DNA of 48,533 bases, taken from assembly GCA_910586905.1 (NCBI GenBank), contig CAJUIV010000010.1, positions 1-48,533 on the forward strand, given 5' to 3'. The notes below the pieces were generated by a model, which was not told the DNA's origin, made no database searches, and saw nothing but the letters and a program-made list of their open reading frames with translations. A program made the position numbers and the translations under genes. Below are positions 31,791 to 40,905 of the stretch, in pieces (the first letter of the stretch is position 1; every line of letters starts with the position of its first letter). This stretch comes from an uncultured Christensenellaceae bacterium (GTDB lineage: Bacteria > Bacillota > Clostridia > Christensenellales > CAG-314).

Positions 31791-33431
31791 TCATTTCGAC
31801 GGTTTAAAACCGTCTTTTAGGCTTACTATTTCGTTAAACACAAGGTTATCGCCATTGCTGTCCTTGTCCATTACGTAATATCCTACGCGCATAAATTGAA
31901 ATTTATCTTCCGCTTTTGCCGAAAATAAACTTTTTTCCGTTTTACAATCGACTTCCTTTAAGCTTTGTTCGTTAAAACGTTCGTTAAAGTCAGTTACGCC
32001 GTCTTTTACGTCGGTAAGTAAACTTTGAAGCTTACGTGCTTTCACGTTTAAGCAGTTGTTTGCGTCAACCCACTGAATAACGCCCTTGACTTTTACGCCG
32101 CTTACGTCTTGTCCGGATTTACTGTTTTCGACTACGGAACACCTTAGCTCCTTGACTTCGCCGTTATCGTCTAAAATCGCTTCGTCGCAGCGGATGATAT
32201 ATGCGCCTTTAAGTCTTACGTATCCATCGGGTTTCAATCTATAATATTTGGGAGGAGGAACAAGCTCGAAATCGCTTTTGTCTATATACAGTTCTTTTGA
32301 AAAAGTAACTTGCCTGTAAGTTTGAGGTTCTGCATTGGGATTATTTTCAACGGTCAATTCCTCGCTTCCTTCGTAATTGGTCAAAACGACTTTCAGCGGG
32401 TCGAACACAGCCATAACGCGGTTAGCCGTTCGGTTTAGTTCTTCTCGCACGCACGCTTCGAGATAACTTTGTTCCACTTCGCTGTTGGCTTTGGCGACTC
32501 CTATACGTTCGCAAAAGTCGCGCAGCGCGGCGGCGGGATAACCTCTTCTTCTCAGTCCCGACAAGGTAGGCATACGCGGATCGTCCCATCCCATTACCTT
32601 TCCTTCGTCGACCAGTTTTTTCAAATAACGTTTGGACATTATCGTATTAGTTACGTTCAAGCGCGCAAACTCTATTTGCTGCGGCAAAGGGGCGGGAAAA
32701 TCGCAATTATGCGTAACCCAATCGTACAACGGACGATGATCCTCAAACTCTAACGTACATATAGAATGCGTTATTCCCTCGTAAGCGTCCTCAATAGGAT
32801 GAGCGAAGTCGTACATAGGATAAATACACCACTTATCGCCCGTATTGTGATGCGTAGCGTGTAACACACGATAAATAACGGGGTCGCGCATATTGACGTT
32901 AGGCGACGCCATATCTATTTTCGCTCTTAAAACTTTGCTGCCGTCCTGATATTTGCCATCGCGCATTTCGTAAAACAAACGCAAATTTTCCTCTACGCTT
33001 CTGTTACGGTACGGACTTTCCGTTCCCGGTTCGGTAAGAGTTCCGCGGCGAACGCGTATTTCCTCCGCGGTTTCGTCGGATACGTAAGCGAGTCCTTTGT
33101 TTATAAGTTTTACGGCGGCTTCGAACATCACGTCGAAATAATCGCTTGCAAAAAGCAACTTATCCCATTTGAAGCCCAACCAAGCAATGTCGTTTTTTAT
33201 ACTGTCTACGTATTCTTGGTCTTCTTTACTGGGATTTGTGTCGTCGAAACGCAAATTGCATTTACCGTTATATTTTGCAGCCAATCCGAAATTGATACAC
33301 AAACTCTTGGCGTGTCCTATATGTAAATAACCGTTCGGTTCGGGAGGGAAACGCGTATATACGCTTTGCACCTTACCGCTTTTTAAATCGCCGTCGATTA
33401 TATCTTCGATAAAATTTTTATATTCGCTCAT
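31791..33431 (-). CDS. glnS: glutaminyl-tRNA synthetase
   Basis: A 546-aa class I synthetase that makes Gln-tRNA directly. The HIGH motif occurs in FPPEPNGYLHIGHAKS (residues 29-44), followed by RFDDTNPSKEDQEYV; the KMSKS equivalent is MSKRYLKKLV. GLRRRGYPAAALRDFCERIG and a C-terminal anticodon-binding beta barrel complete it. These features separate GlnRS from GluRS. Many Bacillota instead use GatCAB amidation, so a glnS here is noteworthy. It follows dnaB by 21 bases on one transcript; its ribosome site is a distant GGAG. Confidence 0.93.
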   Translation of the reverse strand: MSEYKNFIEDIIDGDLKSGKVQSVYTRFPPEPNGYLHIGHAKSLCINFGLAAKYNGKCNLRFDDTNPSKEDQEYVDSIKNDIAWLGFKWDKLLFASDYFDVMFEAAVKLINKGLAYVSDETAEEIRVRRGTLTEPGTESPYRNRSVEENLRLFYEMRDGKYQDGSKVLRAKIDMASPNVNMRDPVIYRVLHATHHNTGDKWCIYPMYDFAHPIEDAYEGITHSICTLEFEDHRPLYDWVTHNCDFPAPLPQQIEFARLNVTNTIMSKRYLKKLVDEGKVMGWDDPRMPTLSGLRRRGYPAAALRDFCERIGVAKANSEVEQSYLEACVREELNRTANRVMAVFDPLKVVLTNYEGSEELTVENNPNAEPQTYRQVTFSKELYIDKSDFELVPPPKYYRLKPDGYVRLKGAYIIRCDEAILDDNGEVKELRCSVVENSKSGQDVSGVKVKGVIQWVDANNCLNVKARKLQSLLTDVKDGVTDFNERFNEQSLKEVDCKTEKSLFSAKAEDKFQFMRVGYYVMDKDSNGDNLVFNEIVSLKDGFKPSK

Positions 33432-33452
33432 TTTCTTTATCTTGCTCCGTTA

Positions 33453-35003
33453 TTATTCTTCGTTTGAAATTTCCGCGTCCTCCGCTCCTATAAAGGTGCC
33501 GTCGCCGCTTTCTTCTCCTCCGAAAGACATATTTTCAACGTCCGATTCGTCGGAATTGCCGTCGCCGCTTTCTGCGGTTTGCGCAGCGCGGATATTATGC
33601 TGATTCAAATAGTCGTCATCGACAAAACGTACTATTTTACCGAGCATATAAATAGGAATATTGCCAAGTTCGCCGTTACGATGCTTTGCAACTATCAAAC
33701 TGTGTTTGGTAGACCCCGTTTGCGAATCGGTTTCCTTGTGAATAAACAATACTATATCCGCGTCCTGCTCGATTGCGCCCGATTCTCTCAAATCGGACAA
33801 AACGGGTTCTCCTCCGCCGCTGCTCTTTCCGTCTTTGATATTCCGTATTTCCGCATCGCGCTTTAACTGCGACAAAGCGATAACGGGCACGTTAAGTTCT
33901 TTGGCAATTAGCTTTAAATTACGCGTAATGGACGCGACTTCGTTTTGTCTGCCTTGGCTTGCGTCTTTCGAGTCGCTGTTCATAAGCTGAATATAGTCGA
34001 CGACAATCAAATCCAAACCGTGCTGGGCTTTTAGTCTGCGGCATTGAGAAGATATTTCGGACGGACGTATATTTGCGTAATCGTTACCGTACAGGCGCAT
34101 AGACGAACAAATGACTTCCTGCGCTATACGAAGCTTAGCCAGGTCGCTTTCGCCTCCGGGCAGCTGCCCGTTCTTGATATATTTAAGCGGAACGGTGGAC
34201 ATGCTCGAAAGCATCCTTTCCACCAATTGTTCGTTGGACATTTCCAAACTGTACACGGCTACGGTTTTGCCGAGTTTTGCGACGTTTTCGACTATATTCA
34301 TAGCCATCGTCGACTTCCCGACGCCGGGGCGGGCGGCAAGCACTATCAGTTCGCCGCCGTGCAGACCGTTTGTCATACTGTCGAAACGTTTGAAACCCGT
34401 TTGAATGCCGCGGCATAAATCGGGATTGATGTAACGCTGATTTATACGCACCATCGTACGCGCAGTTTCGTCCGCGAAAGACGATAAGCCACTGTTAGAG
34501 TCGTGCTGCGACAAACGGAAAATTTCTTCTTCAGCGTAAGTTATAACGTCTTCGGATTTATCCGCGCTGTAAGCTTTTTGAGTTATTTTACCGCAAATAT
34601 TTATCAGCTTACGCATTGCCGAAGCGCGTTTTACTATGGATAAATACTCGTCGTAGTTGGCGGCGCTGGGCAGCATTTCGTTCAAACGCAAAATATAGTC
34701 TATATCGCCTACCTGCGCCAATTTTCCGCGTCTGCGCAGACAGTCTACAACCGTGGTGAAATTGACAGAGTTTGCCATACTGTCTTCTCCGACTTTGTGT
34801 GAACGAAGCGAAATTTCTTTCATTGCGGCGAAAATTATCGCGTGGTTGGGCTGATAAAAATCGTCCTCGCGAAGCTGCGCCAAAATATCCAACTGCAAAT
34901 CGGGACTGCGCATGATACAAAACAATATATTCTGTTCCGCCTCTACGCTGTTAGGCATCGTAACAAGGGCGTTTGCATTTGTCTGTTCTTTATTGACCGG
35001 CAT
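33453..35003 (-). CDS. dnaB: replicative DNA helicase
   Basis: A 516-aa hexameric helicase (DnaB; called DnaC in Bacillus). The N domain starts PNSVEAEQNILFCIMRSPDLQ. The RecA-like core has Walker A AARPGVGKSTMAMNI near residues 211-225, then YSLEMSNEQLVERML, Walker B LDLIVVDYIQLM and the loop ALSQLKRD. The last 50 residues are an unusual acidic, Ser/Gly/Glu-rich tail. ATG 35003 follows AAGGAGG, downstream of a TTGCGT-17-TATAAT promoter. Here it is linked to glnS and not to rplI, its common neighbour. Confidence 0.93.
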   Translation of the reverse strand: MPVNKEQTNANALVTMPNSVEAEQNILFCIMRSPDLQLDILAQLREDDFYQPNHAIIFAAMKEISLRSHKVGEDSMANSVNFTTVVDCLRRRGKLAQVGDIDYILRLNEMLPSAANYDEYLSIVKRASAMRKLINICGKITQKAYSADKSEDVITYAEEEIFRLSQHDSNSGLSSFADETARTMVRINQRYINPDLCRGIQTGFKRFDSMTNGLHGGELIVLAARPGVGKSTMAMNIVENVAKLGKTVAVYSLEMSNEQLVERMLSSMSTVPLKYIKNGQLPGGESDLAKLRIAQEVICSSMRLYGNDYANIRPSEISSQCRRLKAQHGLDLIVVDYIQLMNSDSKDASQGRQNEVASITRNLKLIAKELNVPVIALSQLKRDAEIRNIKDGKSSGGGEPVLSDLRESGAIEQDADIVLFIHKETDSQTGSTKHSLIVAKHRNGELGNIPIYMLGKIVRFVDDDYLNQHNIRAAQTAESGDGNSDESDVENMSFGGEESGDGTFIGAEDAEISNEE

Positions 35004-35094
35004 TAGAGCCTCCTTAGTACCGAATACGCAAAAAAGACGGTTCGCAACCGTATTTTTACAAAACGCGCCGTTTATTACGTACTTTTATACAACG

Positions 35095-35123
35095 ATTATA
35101 CTAAATTTTACCGTATTACGCAA
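35095..35123 (-). promoter_or_regulatory. sigma-A promoter of dnaB-glnS
   Basis: Minus strand TTGCGT (35118-35123), 17 bp, TATAAT (35095-35100), 91 bases before the dnaB ATG. Confidence 0.65.
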
Positions 35124-35172
35124 TAAATTACGCTAAATAATTTATAAAATACAGGAGCTTATAACAACTCTT

Positions 35173-35216
35173 ACCGTCGGTTTTTTACAAATAAAAACAC
35201 ATTTTCAACCGACGGT
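35173..35216 (-). terminator. hairpin after the vanW gene
   Basis: A perfect 10-base stem ACCGTCGGTT / AACCGACGGT with a 24-base A/T-rich loop, 18 bases after the vanW stop; no clear T-run follows on the minus strand. Confidence 0.5.
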
Positions 35217-35234
35217 TGGAGTGAACTTTGCATC

Positions 35235-36485
35235 TTACTCGACGCCTTCGAAAGAGTCTTCGGCAGGACGCGGAAGCGCCCCTTTCGCAACTACTTTATC
35301 CACGCGTTTATAGTTGTTGCTTCTTATCAGCTTTTTTTCAACCAAAGTATCGCCGTCGTAATATTTTAAATACGATTTTGTTTTTACACCGTCGCTGCCC
35401 GAAGTTATTACTTTTATTTGGTCTTCGTAAACGAGTTCGGGATATTTTTTCGAGTCTACTATTTCTATAACGCAAAATTTATCGCGTTCTTCTACGCTTT
35501 CGCGCTCTACACGGTATTTGTTGGGTTCGCCGTAAACCGTAAACGTTACCGATTTTCCGTTTATCGACGCAGAAATATATATCGGATGCTCGGTATCGTT
35601 AACGAACGTCAAATCGGTTGTTCCATAACTCACCATTGCGTCGAAACCGGCCTTAACGTAGCCGGATATCAACGAATGCTGCGCGGCGCGAGGTAAAAAT
35701 CCCGCAAGTAAAAGCGCGTTATATAACGTTGTGGACACTTGACAAACTCCGCCGCCTACGCCGTCTTGATAGTTTCCGTCCAAAATAATTTTGGAAGTTT
35801 TATATCCGTTAGCCTCGGTTCTTTCGCCTACGATTTCGTTAAACGAAAACTTTTGTCCGGGCTCTACTGCAATTCCGTTTAAAGAACTTGCTGCTTTTGC
35901 TATATTAAAACATCTGTTCGCTCCGCTTGAAGCGTATTGAGTCGTAAACGACGCTTTTTTTACGGTATTGCGCTTCAGTTCCGCAACGGTTAGCGCTTTG
36001 TCTATTTCAAGCGGCAACCGAATACGCATTTTTTTTCCTTCGGAATTCAACATCAACTCGAACAGCTTAGAAGTATCAACGCGCACTCCGTCGCGTCCCT
36101 CGGTATAAGCAAAGCCGTTTTTTCCGAAATTTACCGCGGCGTCTATTCTATCGCGCGTAACGTAATCGAAACGCGATACGATTTGCTTGAAATTAGGAAA
36201 AATATATTCGTATACGGCTTCGCGCGGCAAATCGAGCGAGAGCAAGTAATCATATAGCTTTTTGCGCTCGTTATATCCTGAATAAAACAATCTCTCTTCG
36301 GATTGGTCCTTTAAATCTTTTATATTATTCTTTAAATTGTATACCGCCGTATCTTCGCCGTTAACGATTACAACGTTAACGTTCCAAGGTTCGGTATTCT
36401 GTTCGGCATAAGCCTGCCGACAAAACGAAACGCCCGCAAAAACGATTGCGAGCGTAAAAATTGCAAACAATAAATTTTTTTTCAT
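35235..36485 (-). CDS. VanW-family exported protein with a G5-like domain
   Basis: A 416-aa secreted protein. A signal peptide (KKNLLFAIFTLAIVFAGVSF, cleavage near QAYAEQ) is followed by a putative YoaR-like N domain. The VanW core contains SSGANRCFNIAKAASSLNGI, PGQKFSFNEIVGERT, the signature GVGGGVCQVSTTLYNALLLAGF and YGTTDLTFVND, and a C-terminal G5-like beta region follows (IKVITSGSDGVKTKSYLKYY). The role of VanW proteins is unknown; a link to cell-wall binding is usual for G5. Its ATG overlaps the PHP stop by four bases (ATGA), a fixed pair in one operon. Confidence 0.9.
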   Translation of the reverse strand: MKKNLLFAIFTLAIVFAGVSFCRQAYAEQNTEPWNVNVVIVNGEDTAVYNLKNNIKDLKDQSEERLFYSGYNERKKLYDYLLSLDLPREAVYEYIFPNFKQIVSRFDYVTRDRIDAAVNFGKNGFAYTEGRDGVRVDTSKLFELMLNSEGKKMRIRLPLEIDKALTVAELKRNTVKKASFTTQYASSGANRCFNIAKAASSLNGIAVEPGQKFSFNEIVGERTEANGYKTSKIILDGNYQDGVGGGVCQVSTTLYNALLLAGFLPRAAQHSLISGYVKAGFDAMVSYGTTDLTFVNDTEHPIYISASINGKSVTFTVYGEPNKYRVERESVEERDKFCVIEIVDSKKYPELVYEDQIKVITSGSDGVKTKSYLKYYDGDTLVEKKLIRSNNYKRVDKVVAKGALPRPAEDSFEGVE

Positions 36486-37291
36486 ATTCCCAATATCGTA
36501 CGAGTATATCCGCCTGGCGAAAAACTTTTAGTACCCAATTCCACGCCGTGAACGTGGTCGTGAAAATCGCTTCCGCCCGTTACTACAAGTTTGTATTTTT
36601 TCGCCAGCCTACCGTAATAATTACGCTCGGTGATATTGTGTGTAAAATACTGCGCTTCAATACCTCCCAATCCGGAAAGAACCAACGGCTTCAAAAATTT
36701 TTCGAATTCGTCCTCTTTTAAACGCAGTTGTTTAGGATGAGCAAGTACGGGTATGCCGCCGTAACGCAAAGTAAACTGAATCGCCTCTACTGGAGTTAAT
36801 CTGCGCGTTTGAACGTAACAGGGTTTATCTGCGCCGATATATTTATCGAACGCTTCCTGCACGTCGCGGCACGCTTTAAGCCTAACCATTTCGCGCGCAA
36901 TAACCGCTCTTCCCACCGTCCCGTTTTTTCTGAGAGTATCAAGGTCTATATCGATACCGATTTTCCTCAATTTTTCAACCATCGCTACGTTGCGGCAATC
37001 GCGCATATTGGCAATACTTTTTAAATCGTTTTGACAGTTCGGCAAATCTATATTGACGTTATAAGCCAGTATATGAACTTCCTGTTCTCCGACGCTGGAC
37101 AATTCCGCGCCGACAAGATATTTTATACCGATTTCTTCAGCGCGTTTCTTTGCGCGGGCAACTCCCTCAAACGTATCGTGGTCTGTTATAGCTATACAGT
37201 CCAGCCCGCGTTCTTTTGCCGTTTCTACAAGTTTTTCGGGAGAAAAAATCCCGTCAGAACAATTCGAATGTACGTGTAAATCACATTTCAT
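36482..37291 (-). CDS. PHP-domain phosphoesterase (TrpH/YciV-like)
   Basis: A 269-aa metal-dependent hydrolase. The PHP metal motifs are DLHVHSNCSDG (residues 4-14), ITDHDTFEGV near 37-46, GAELSS near 62-67, VLAHPKQLRL near 181-190 and GGSDFHDHVHG near 238-248. Relatives are nucleoside 3',5'-bisphosphate phosphatase or 5'-3' RNase AM; I cannot choose between these. The ATG at 37291 lies six bases after a perfect TATATT of a TTGACA promoter and has no Shine-Dalgarno sequence, so this mRNA is probably leaderless. It is upstream of vanW with ATGA overlap. Confidence 0.88.
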   Translation of the reverse strand: MKCDLHVHSNCSDGIFSPEKLVETAKERGLDCIAITDHDTFEGVARAKKRAEEIGIKYLVGAELSSVGEQEVHILAYNVNIDLPNCQNDLKSIANMRDCRNVAMVEKLRKIGIDIDLDTLRKNGTVGRAVIAREMVRLKACRDVQEAFDKYIGADKPCYVQTRRLTPVEAIQFTLRYGGIPVLAHPKQLRLKEDEFEKFLKPLVLSGLGGIEAQYFTHNITERNYYGRLAKKYKLVVTGGSDFHDHVHGVELGTKSFSPGGYTRTILGI

Positions 37292-37297
37292 ATACAA

Positions 37298-37326
37298 AAT
37301 ATATCAAAATTCGCCGTTCGTGTCAA
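37298..37326 (-). promoter_or_regulatory. sigma-A promoter of the PHP-vanW operon (leaderless)
   Basis: Minus strand TTGACA (37321-37326), 17 bp, TATATT (37298-37303), then TTGTAT and the ATG at 37291, so the transcript would start at or next to the A of the ATG. Confidence 0.8.
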
Positions 37327-37403
37327 CGATTGAAACGCACGTAACTTATCCGCGCAAAGTGCCGCGCTACGATTTTTATACGTCCAAACATTTACACAAG
37401 AAA

Positions 37404-37438
37404 AACGGCAGTCTGACTCACCGTCTTAGACCGCCGTT
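37404..37438 (-). terminator. terminator of the second giant lipoprotein gene
   Basis: AACGGCGGTCT / AGACTGCCGTT (one mismatch), 13-base loop, then TTTC on the minus strand; 18 bases after the stop. Confidence 0.75.
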
Positions 37439-37456
37439 AATTTTACTTATCGAATT

Positions 37457-40384
37457 TTAAAAAGTATTGTTAGTAGAATACAAAACGGTAATTTCCGTTA
37501 TACGCGCCTGACAAGCGTCTGCAAAGTATTCCAAATAAGATATTTTATCGTTTGCGGCAAAATAAAGAACGTACTTGTTTTTATCGTTTACGGTATGGTC
37601 CTGCTTTATTTTGTGTTCGCTGTCTATTCCTGCAAAGAAAGTATTGTCTATAACGGTTTTGTCTCCGCCGTCAAGATTGTAGTTTTCGTACGTAATAACG
37701 ATTCCCACTACGTTCGCGTTGTTTACCTCGAAAGTCAAATGCGAGTTGGCGTGCAGCCTTCCGTCATCGTTACCGGTGCCGTTATAGTACCTGTAGGAAA
37801 CGTAAGCGTCCGCACTGTGGGTTTGGTTATCGGCCGTTACGTTTTTATTTAGAGTTACGGACGTAGACGGATTGTCGGTAAATACCAATTCTACGTTTAC
37901 GTCTCCGTCTACGGCAACCGTCAAAACTCCTCCCGTTACCGTGTACGCTTTGCCGTCAACCAACACTTTTTCCAATTTCAACGTAGTTCCGTAATTCAAC
38001 TTACTTACGTTTAACGTAAATTCCGGCTCCAACTCGGGGCACAATACGTTATAATAACGAACGTTAGCTACGTAAACGTCTCCGCCGTAGATAGATTGTA
38101 CGTACGTATCGCCGGAAGTATCGTTACTGCTTATATACAGCGACGACCAGCCGTCAGAGCCTTTTACACTTATAATCTCAACGTCGGTAAACCCGCAAAA
38201 AAGTTCGCCGTCGATATTTTCTACGTAAATTTTTCCTTTGAACGTTACAGTATCACCGTTGTTTATAGTAGACGCGTCAACGTCGGCGGGGATATCTACG
38301 CTTATATTATCGTGAATATCGAAATACTTATTTCCTACAAAAATCACGTTCGCGGTCATTCGGTAAATATCGCCGCTCATAGAGCCGCTTGACATACCGC
38401 TTACAATTTCCAAAAGTTTTTCTACGCTTTCTACGTCTATAACTTTCGGCGGATATATAAATACCTCGTCCTCACTCAATTCTATTTCGCAATTTTTGGT
38501 TGCAAAATATTTTTCACATACGCTGCACTGATGGTAAGCTATGTTGCCGCGCTCGGTTTCCGTCATTTCCTTTGCCGGATAATATACAAGCTGATGAGGC
38601 TCCAATATGTCGCCGTATTTCTTTTCCGTAACGCCGCAGCGAGTGCAAATTTCCATATGCCAGCCGTACTCGGTACAAGTCGGGTCTTGGAATTTCGTAG
38701 TATCCGTATAAGACGGGTCTTCGGTAACCATACTGTGTCCTGTTGCTTTGGTATCCTCGTCATAGGTAAAACCGCAAACACCGCAAGTATGCTTTGTTAC
38801 TCCGTTGTCGGTACAAGTAGGCGCGGAGACTATTTCGTTTGTCCAAGTGTGATTTTTGGGACTTCCCGTCTGTACGGCAAGACACTTAGAACACTTCTTA
38901 TAGTGCGCGTTTCTGTTCGCCTCGTAAAGAGACCAATCGTGTTCAAGTTTATCGGTATATACGGTTATAACGTCGCCGCACGTTTTACACGTACGTATCT
39001 CTTCGCCTTGTTCGGCGCAAGTGGCGGCTTTTACAACCTCGGTTACTTCGTAGTCGTGCCCCAGAGCGGGTATATTTTGGTTACTTTGAATATGACCGCA
39101 CTCGCAACGCATATACAAGTGCCCTATTGCCGTACATGTAGGTTCTACTGTAAATTCGACGAAAACGTGCTGCTCTTTACCGCTTTCCGCATCGCACTGC
39201 GTTTTTCCGTCGCCGTTCAAACAAACGCGCCAATGATAAACGCCGTTTGTCGTCCACTCGTCCGAAAAATTGTGATTATCCGTTCTCGGGGAAGTACGTT
39301 CGTCTTTGAATCGGCAGACAGTGCAAGTATAATCCTGATGTCCGCCTTTGTAGCAAGTAGCTTCTCGGTTATTTTCGCAATCCGACTCGACGTAATCGTG
39401 AGATTCGACCACTTTCTCGCTACAGCGCAAACACATATAGTAATGTCCGCTTTGCGTACGGCTTACGTATTGAGATTTGTCCGGATTGTGTCCGAGCGCT
39501 TCGGGGTGTTCCTCGTAAACGTAACCGCAGTTGCAGGAATGAGTAATCAAACCGACGTTCTCGCAATCTGGCGCCGAAACCGTTTCGTCGGTAAAGAGAT
39601 GGGTTTCGCGACCGGAATCCGGCTTTAACGTTTCGCACGTAGCGCATACAAGCCAATGTCCGTCGTTATCGTAAGCGTATTTCGAATAGACGTGTTCGAC
39701 GATATCCAGCTCGTTGGTTTTTAACTCCCCGCAGACGCACTTAAACACCTCGTTTCCCTTCTCTTTACAAGTGGCATCTTTGCGGGAAACAAGCGTATCG
39801 AAATCGTGCTCCGTTTTTTCAGTTACGTACTCGCAATTATCGCATTTTTGCCAATGCTTACCGTCGCCTTTTATATAAGAAGTCAAACTATGTTCGGCAA
39901 TAGGAATAACCGTTTCTTTTTGTTCTCCGCAAACGCATTTATATACGTCCCGTCCTTGCTTGACGCAAGTAGCATCCTCGTGCGATACCAAAATCGAGAA
40001 ATCGTGTTTTACTTTATCGATCGCGTAATCGCAAAAACGACATTTTTGATTGTGTTCGTCGCCGGCGACAATATACTCCGTCATCGTATGAGCAATCTTT
40101 TCCGAAACGTAATCGCAGTCGGCGCATTTTTCGTAATGCCCCGATTCGTCGTCGAAAACCGTGCTTAAGTTATGATTTTTTAAGGGTATTTCTTCCGTAT
40201 AACTGTCTCCGCAAGAACATCTGTAAGTTATTTCTCCCGTCTTTTCGCAAGTGGCTTCGGAGGTAATCTCTGAAACGTATTCGTGCTCGTGTCTGCAAGA
40301 CGCAAAGACACACACACCCACGAATAAAACCGCTACTAAAACCAATATTTTTCTGAAAACACTAATCCGACGTTTACTAATCAT
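37457..40384 (-). CDS. giant lipoprotein with a long array of His/Cys modules (975 aa)
   Basis: A predicted surface lipoprotein. The signal peptide (ILVLVAVLFVGVCVFASC) ends in a lipobox with the lipidated Cys near residue 30. Residues about 30-650 hold around a dozen modules with the recurring pattern ATC-x4-G-x6-C-x-CG ... H-x-Y/F/L, for example EATCEKTGEITYRCSCGDS and SAPTCTDNGVTKHTCGVCGF, many with a downstream GHYEKC/GHWQKC element. The C-terminal 320 residues lack Cys modules and look beta-rich (ISSNDTSGDTYVQSIYGGDV). ATG 40384 has GGGGG upstream and a TTGCAA promoter. It is related in style to the 24.1-kb lipoprotein. Function is unknown; zinc or disulfide stabilisation is possible. 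Confidence 0.82.
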   Translation of the reverse strand: MISKRRISVFRKILVLVAVLFVGVCVFASCRHEHEYVSEITSEATCEKTGEITYRCSCGDSYTEEIPLKNHNLSTVFDDESGHYEKCADCDYVSEKIAHTMTEYIVAGDEHNQKCRFCDYAIDKVKHDFSILVSHEDATCVKQGRDVYKCVCGEQKETVIPIAEHSLTSYIKGDGKHWQKCDNCEYVTEKTEHDFDTLVSRKDATCKEKGNEVFKCVCGELKTNELDIVEHVYSKYAYDNDGHWLVCATCETLKPDSGRETHLFTDETVSAPDCENVGLITHSCNCGYVYEEHPEALGHNPDKSQYVSRTQSGHYYMCLRCSEKVVESHDYVESDCENNREATCYKGGHQDYTCTVCRFKDERTSPRTDNHNFSDEWTTNGVYHWRVCLNGDGKTQCDAESGKEQHVFVEFTVEPTCTAIGHLYMRCECGHIQSNQNIPALGHDYEVTEVVKAATCAEQGEEIRTCKTCGDVITVYTDKLEHDWSLYEANRNAHYKKCSKCLAVQTGSPKNHTWTNEIVSAPTCTDNGVTKHTCGVCGFTYDEDTKATGHSMVTEDPSYTDTTKFQDPTCTEYGWHMEICTRCGVTEKKYGDILEPHQLVYYPAKEMTETERGNIAYHQCSVCEKYFATKNCEIELSEDEVFIYPPKVIDVESVEKLLEIVSGMSSGSMSGDIYRMTANVIFVGNKYFDIHDNISVDIPADVDASTINNGDTVTFKGKIYVENIDGELFCGFTDVEIISVKGSDGWSSLYISSNDTSGDTYVQSIYGGDVYVANVRYYNVLCPELEPEFTLNVSKLNYGTTLKLEKVLVDGKAYTVTGGVLTVAVDGDVNVELVFTDNPSTSVTLNKNVTADNQTHSADAYVSYRYYNGTGNDDGRLHANSHLTFEVNNANVVGIVITYENYNLDGGDKTVIDNTFFAGIDSEHKIKQDHTVNDKNKYVLYFAANDKISYLEYFADACQARITEITVLYSTNNTF

Positions 40385-40420
40385 TTCAGCCCCCGCTAGT
40401 TTGTTTATTACACTACCACT

Positions 40421-40448
40421 ATTTTAGCACAAATAATATTTTTTGCAA
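40421..40448 (-). promoter_or_regulatory. sigma-A promoter of the second lipoprotein gene
   Basis: Minus strand TTGCAA (40443-40448), 16 bp, TAAAAT (40421-40426), 37 bases before the ATG at 40384. There is no long G tract; only GGGGG next to the ribosome site. Confidence 0.5.
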
Positions 40449-40685
40449 GTTTATCTAAAAATAAATAACGATAGAATATATAAAAACCGTATATTTGATA
40501 ACAAACCGAACGATGCGTTTAATATTCAAAGTTACGTACGGGGATTCATTTAGTAATACTAGGTAATAACAACTTAAAGATTGTATCGGCGGCAAGAAAT
40601 TCAATATTTTTCATACTGCTTTCCTATATGTTTAATCGTTAATGAACAAATCCTAATTATAACCTACTCAATACATAAAAAACGC

Positions 40686-40714
40686 TTGCAAATAATCGAT
40701 AATATTGATATAAT
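40686..40714 (+). promoter_or_regulatory. sigma-A promoter of the tRNA-Ala operon
   Basis: TTGCAA (40686-40691), 17 bp, TATAAT (40709-40714). It would begin transcription near 40721, just before the tRNA-like fragment. The 240 bases upstream hold only the divergent lipoprotein promoter. Confidence 0.65.
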
Positions 40715-40732
40715 ACATAAGCAATATTTACT

Positions 40733-40859
40733 GGCGATTAGCTCAGTTGGAACGTAGCGTAAAGCAAACCAACGCTGTGCGTTGTTTATAGCGTTAGTCC
40801 GCAAGGGCTACGCACGCAGCGCGGAAGAGCCTTGGGCGCTGCCAACGTTGCAATTCCAA
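40733..40859 (+). pseudogene. 5' tRNA-Ala fragment followed by a GC-rich foldable insert
   Basis: GGCGATTAGCTCAGTTGG (40733-40750) is identical to bases 2-19 of the tRNA-Ala at 40906. It then departs into about 100 bases of GC-rich sequence in AT-rich surroundings. Paired segments: TTGGAA (40747) with TTCCAA (40854), AACGT with ACGTT, AGCG with CGCT, and GCAGCGC with GCGCTGC. No intact anticodon or T arm is found, so it is not a tRNA. It could be a broken duplicate or a structured leader RNA. Confidence 0.6.
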
Positions 40860-40905
40860 ACTTTATAACCGAAGCCGTAAAAAAAACACACGCAAAAAAT
40901 ATTAC

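Noticed and set aside
38531..39628. 365-codon open frame on the plus strand
   Set aside because: It runs antisense to the Cys-rich lipoprotein modules, has no ribosome site and reads as low-information hydrophobic sequence; the minus strand has a signal peptide and clear modules.
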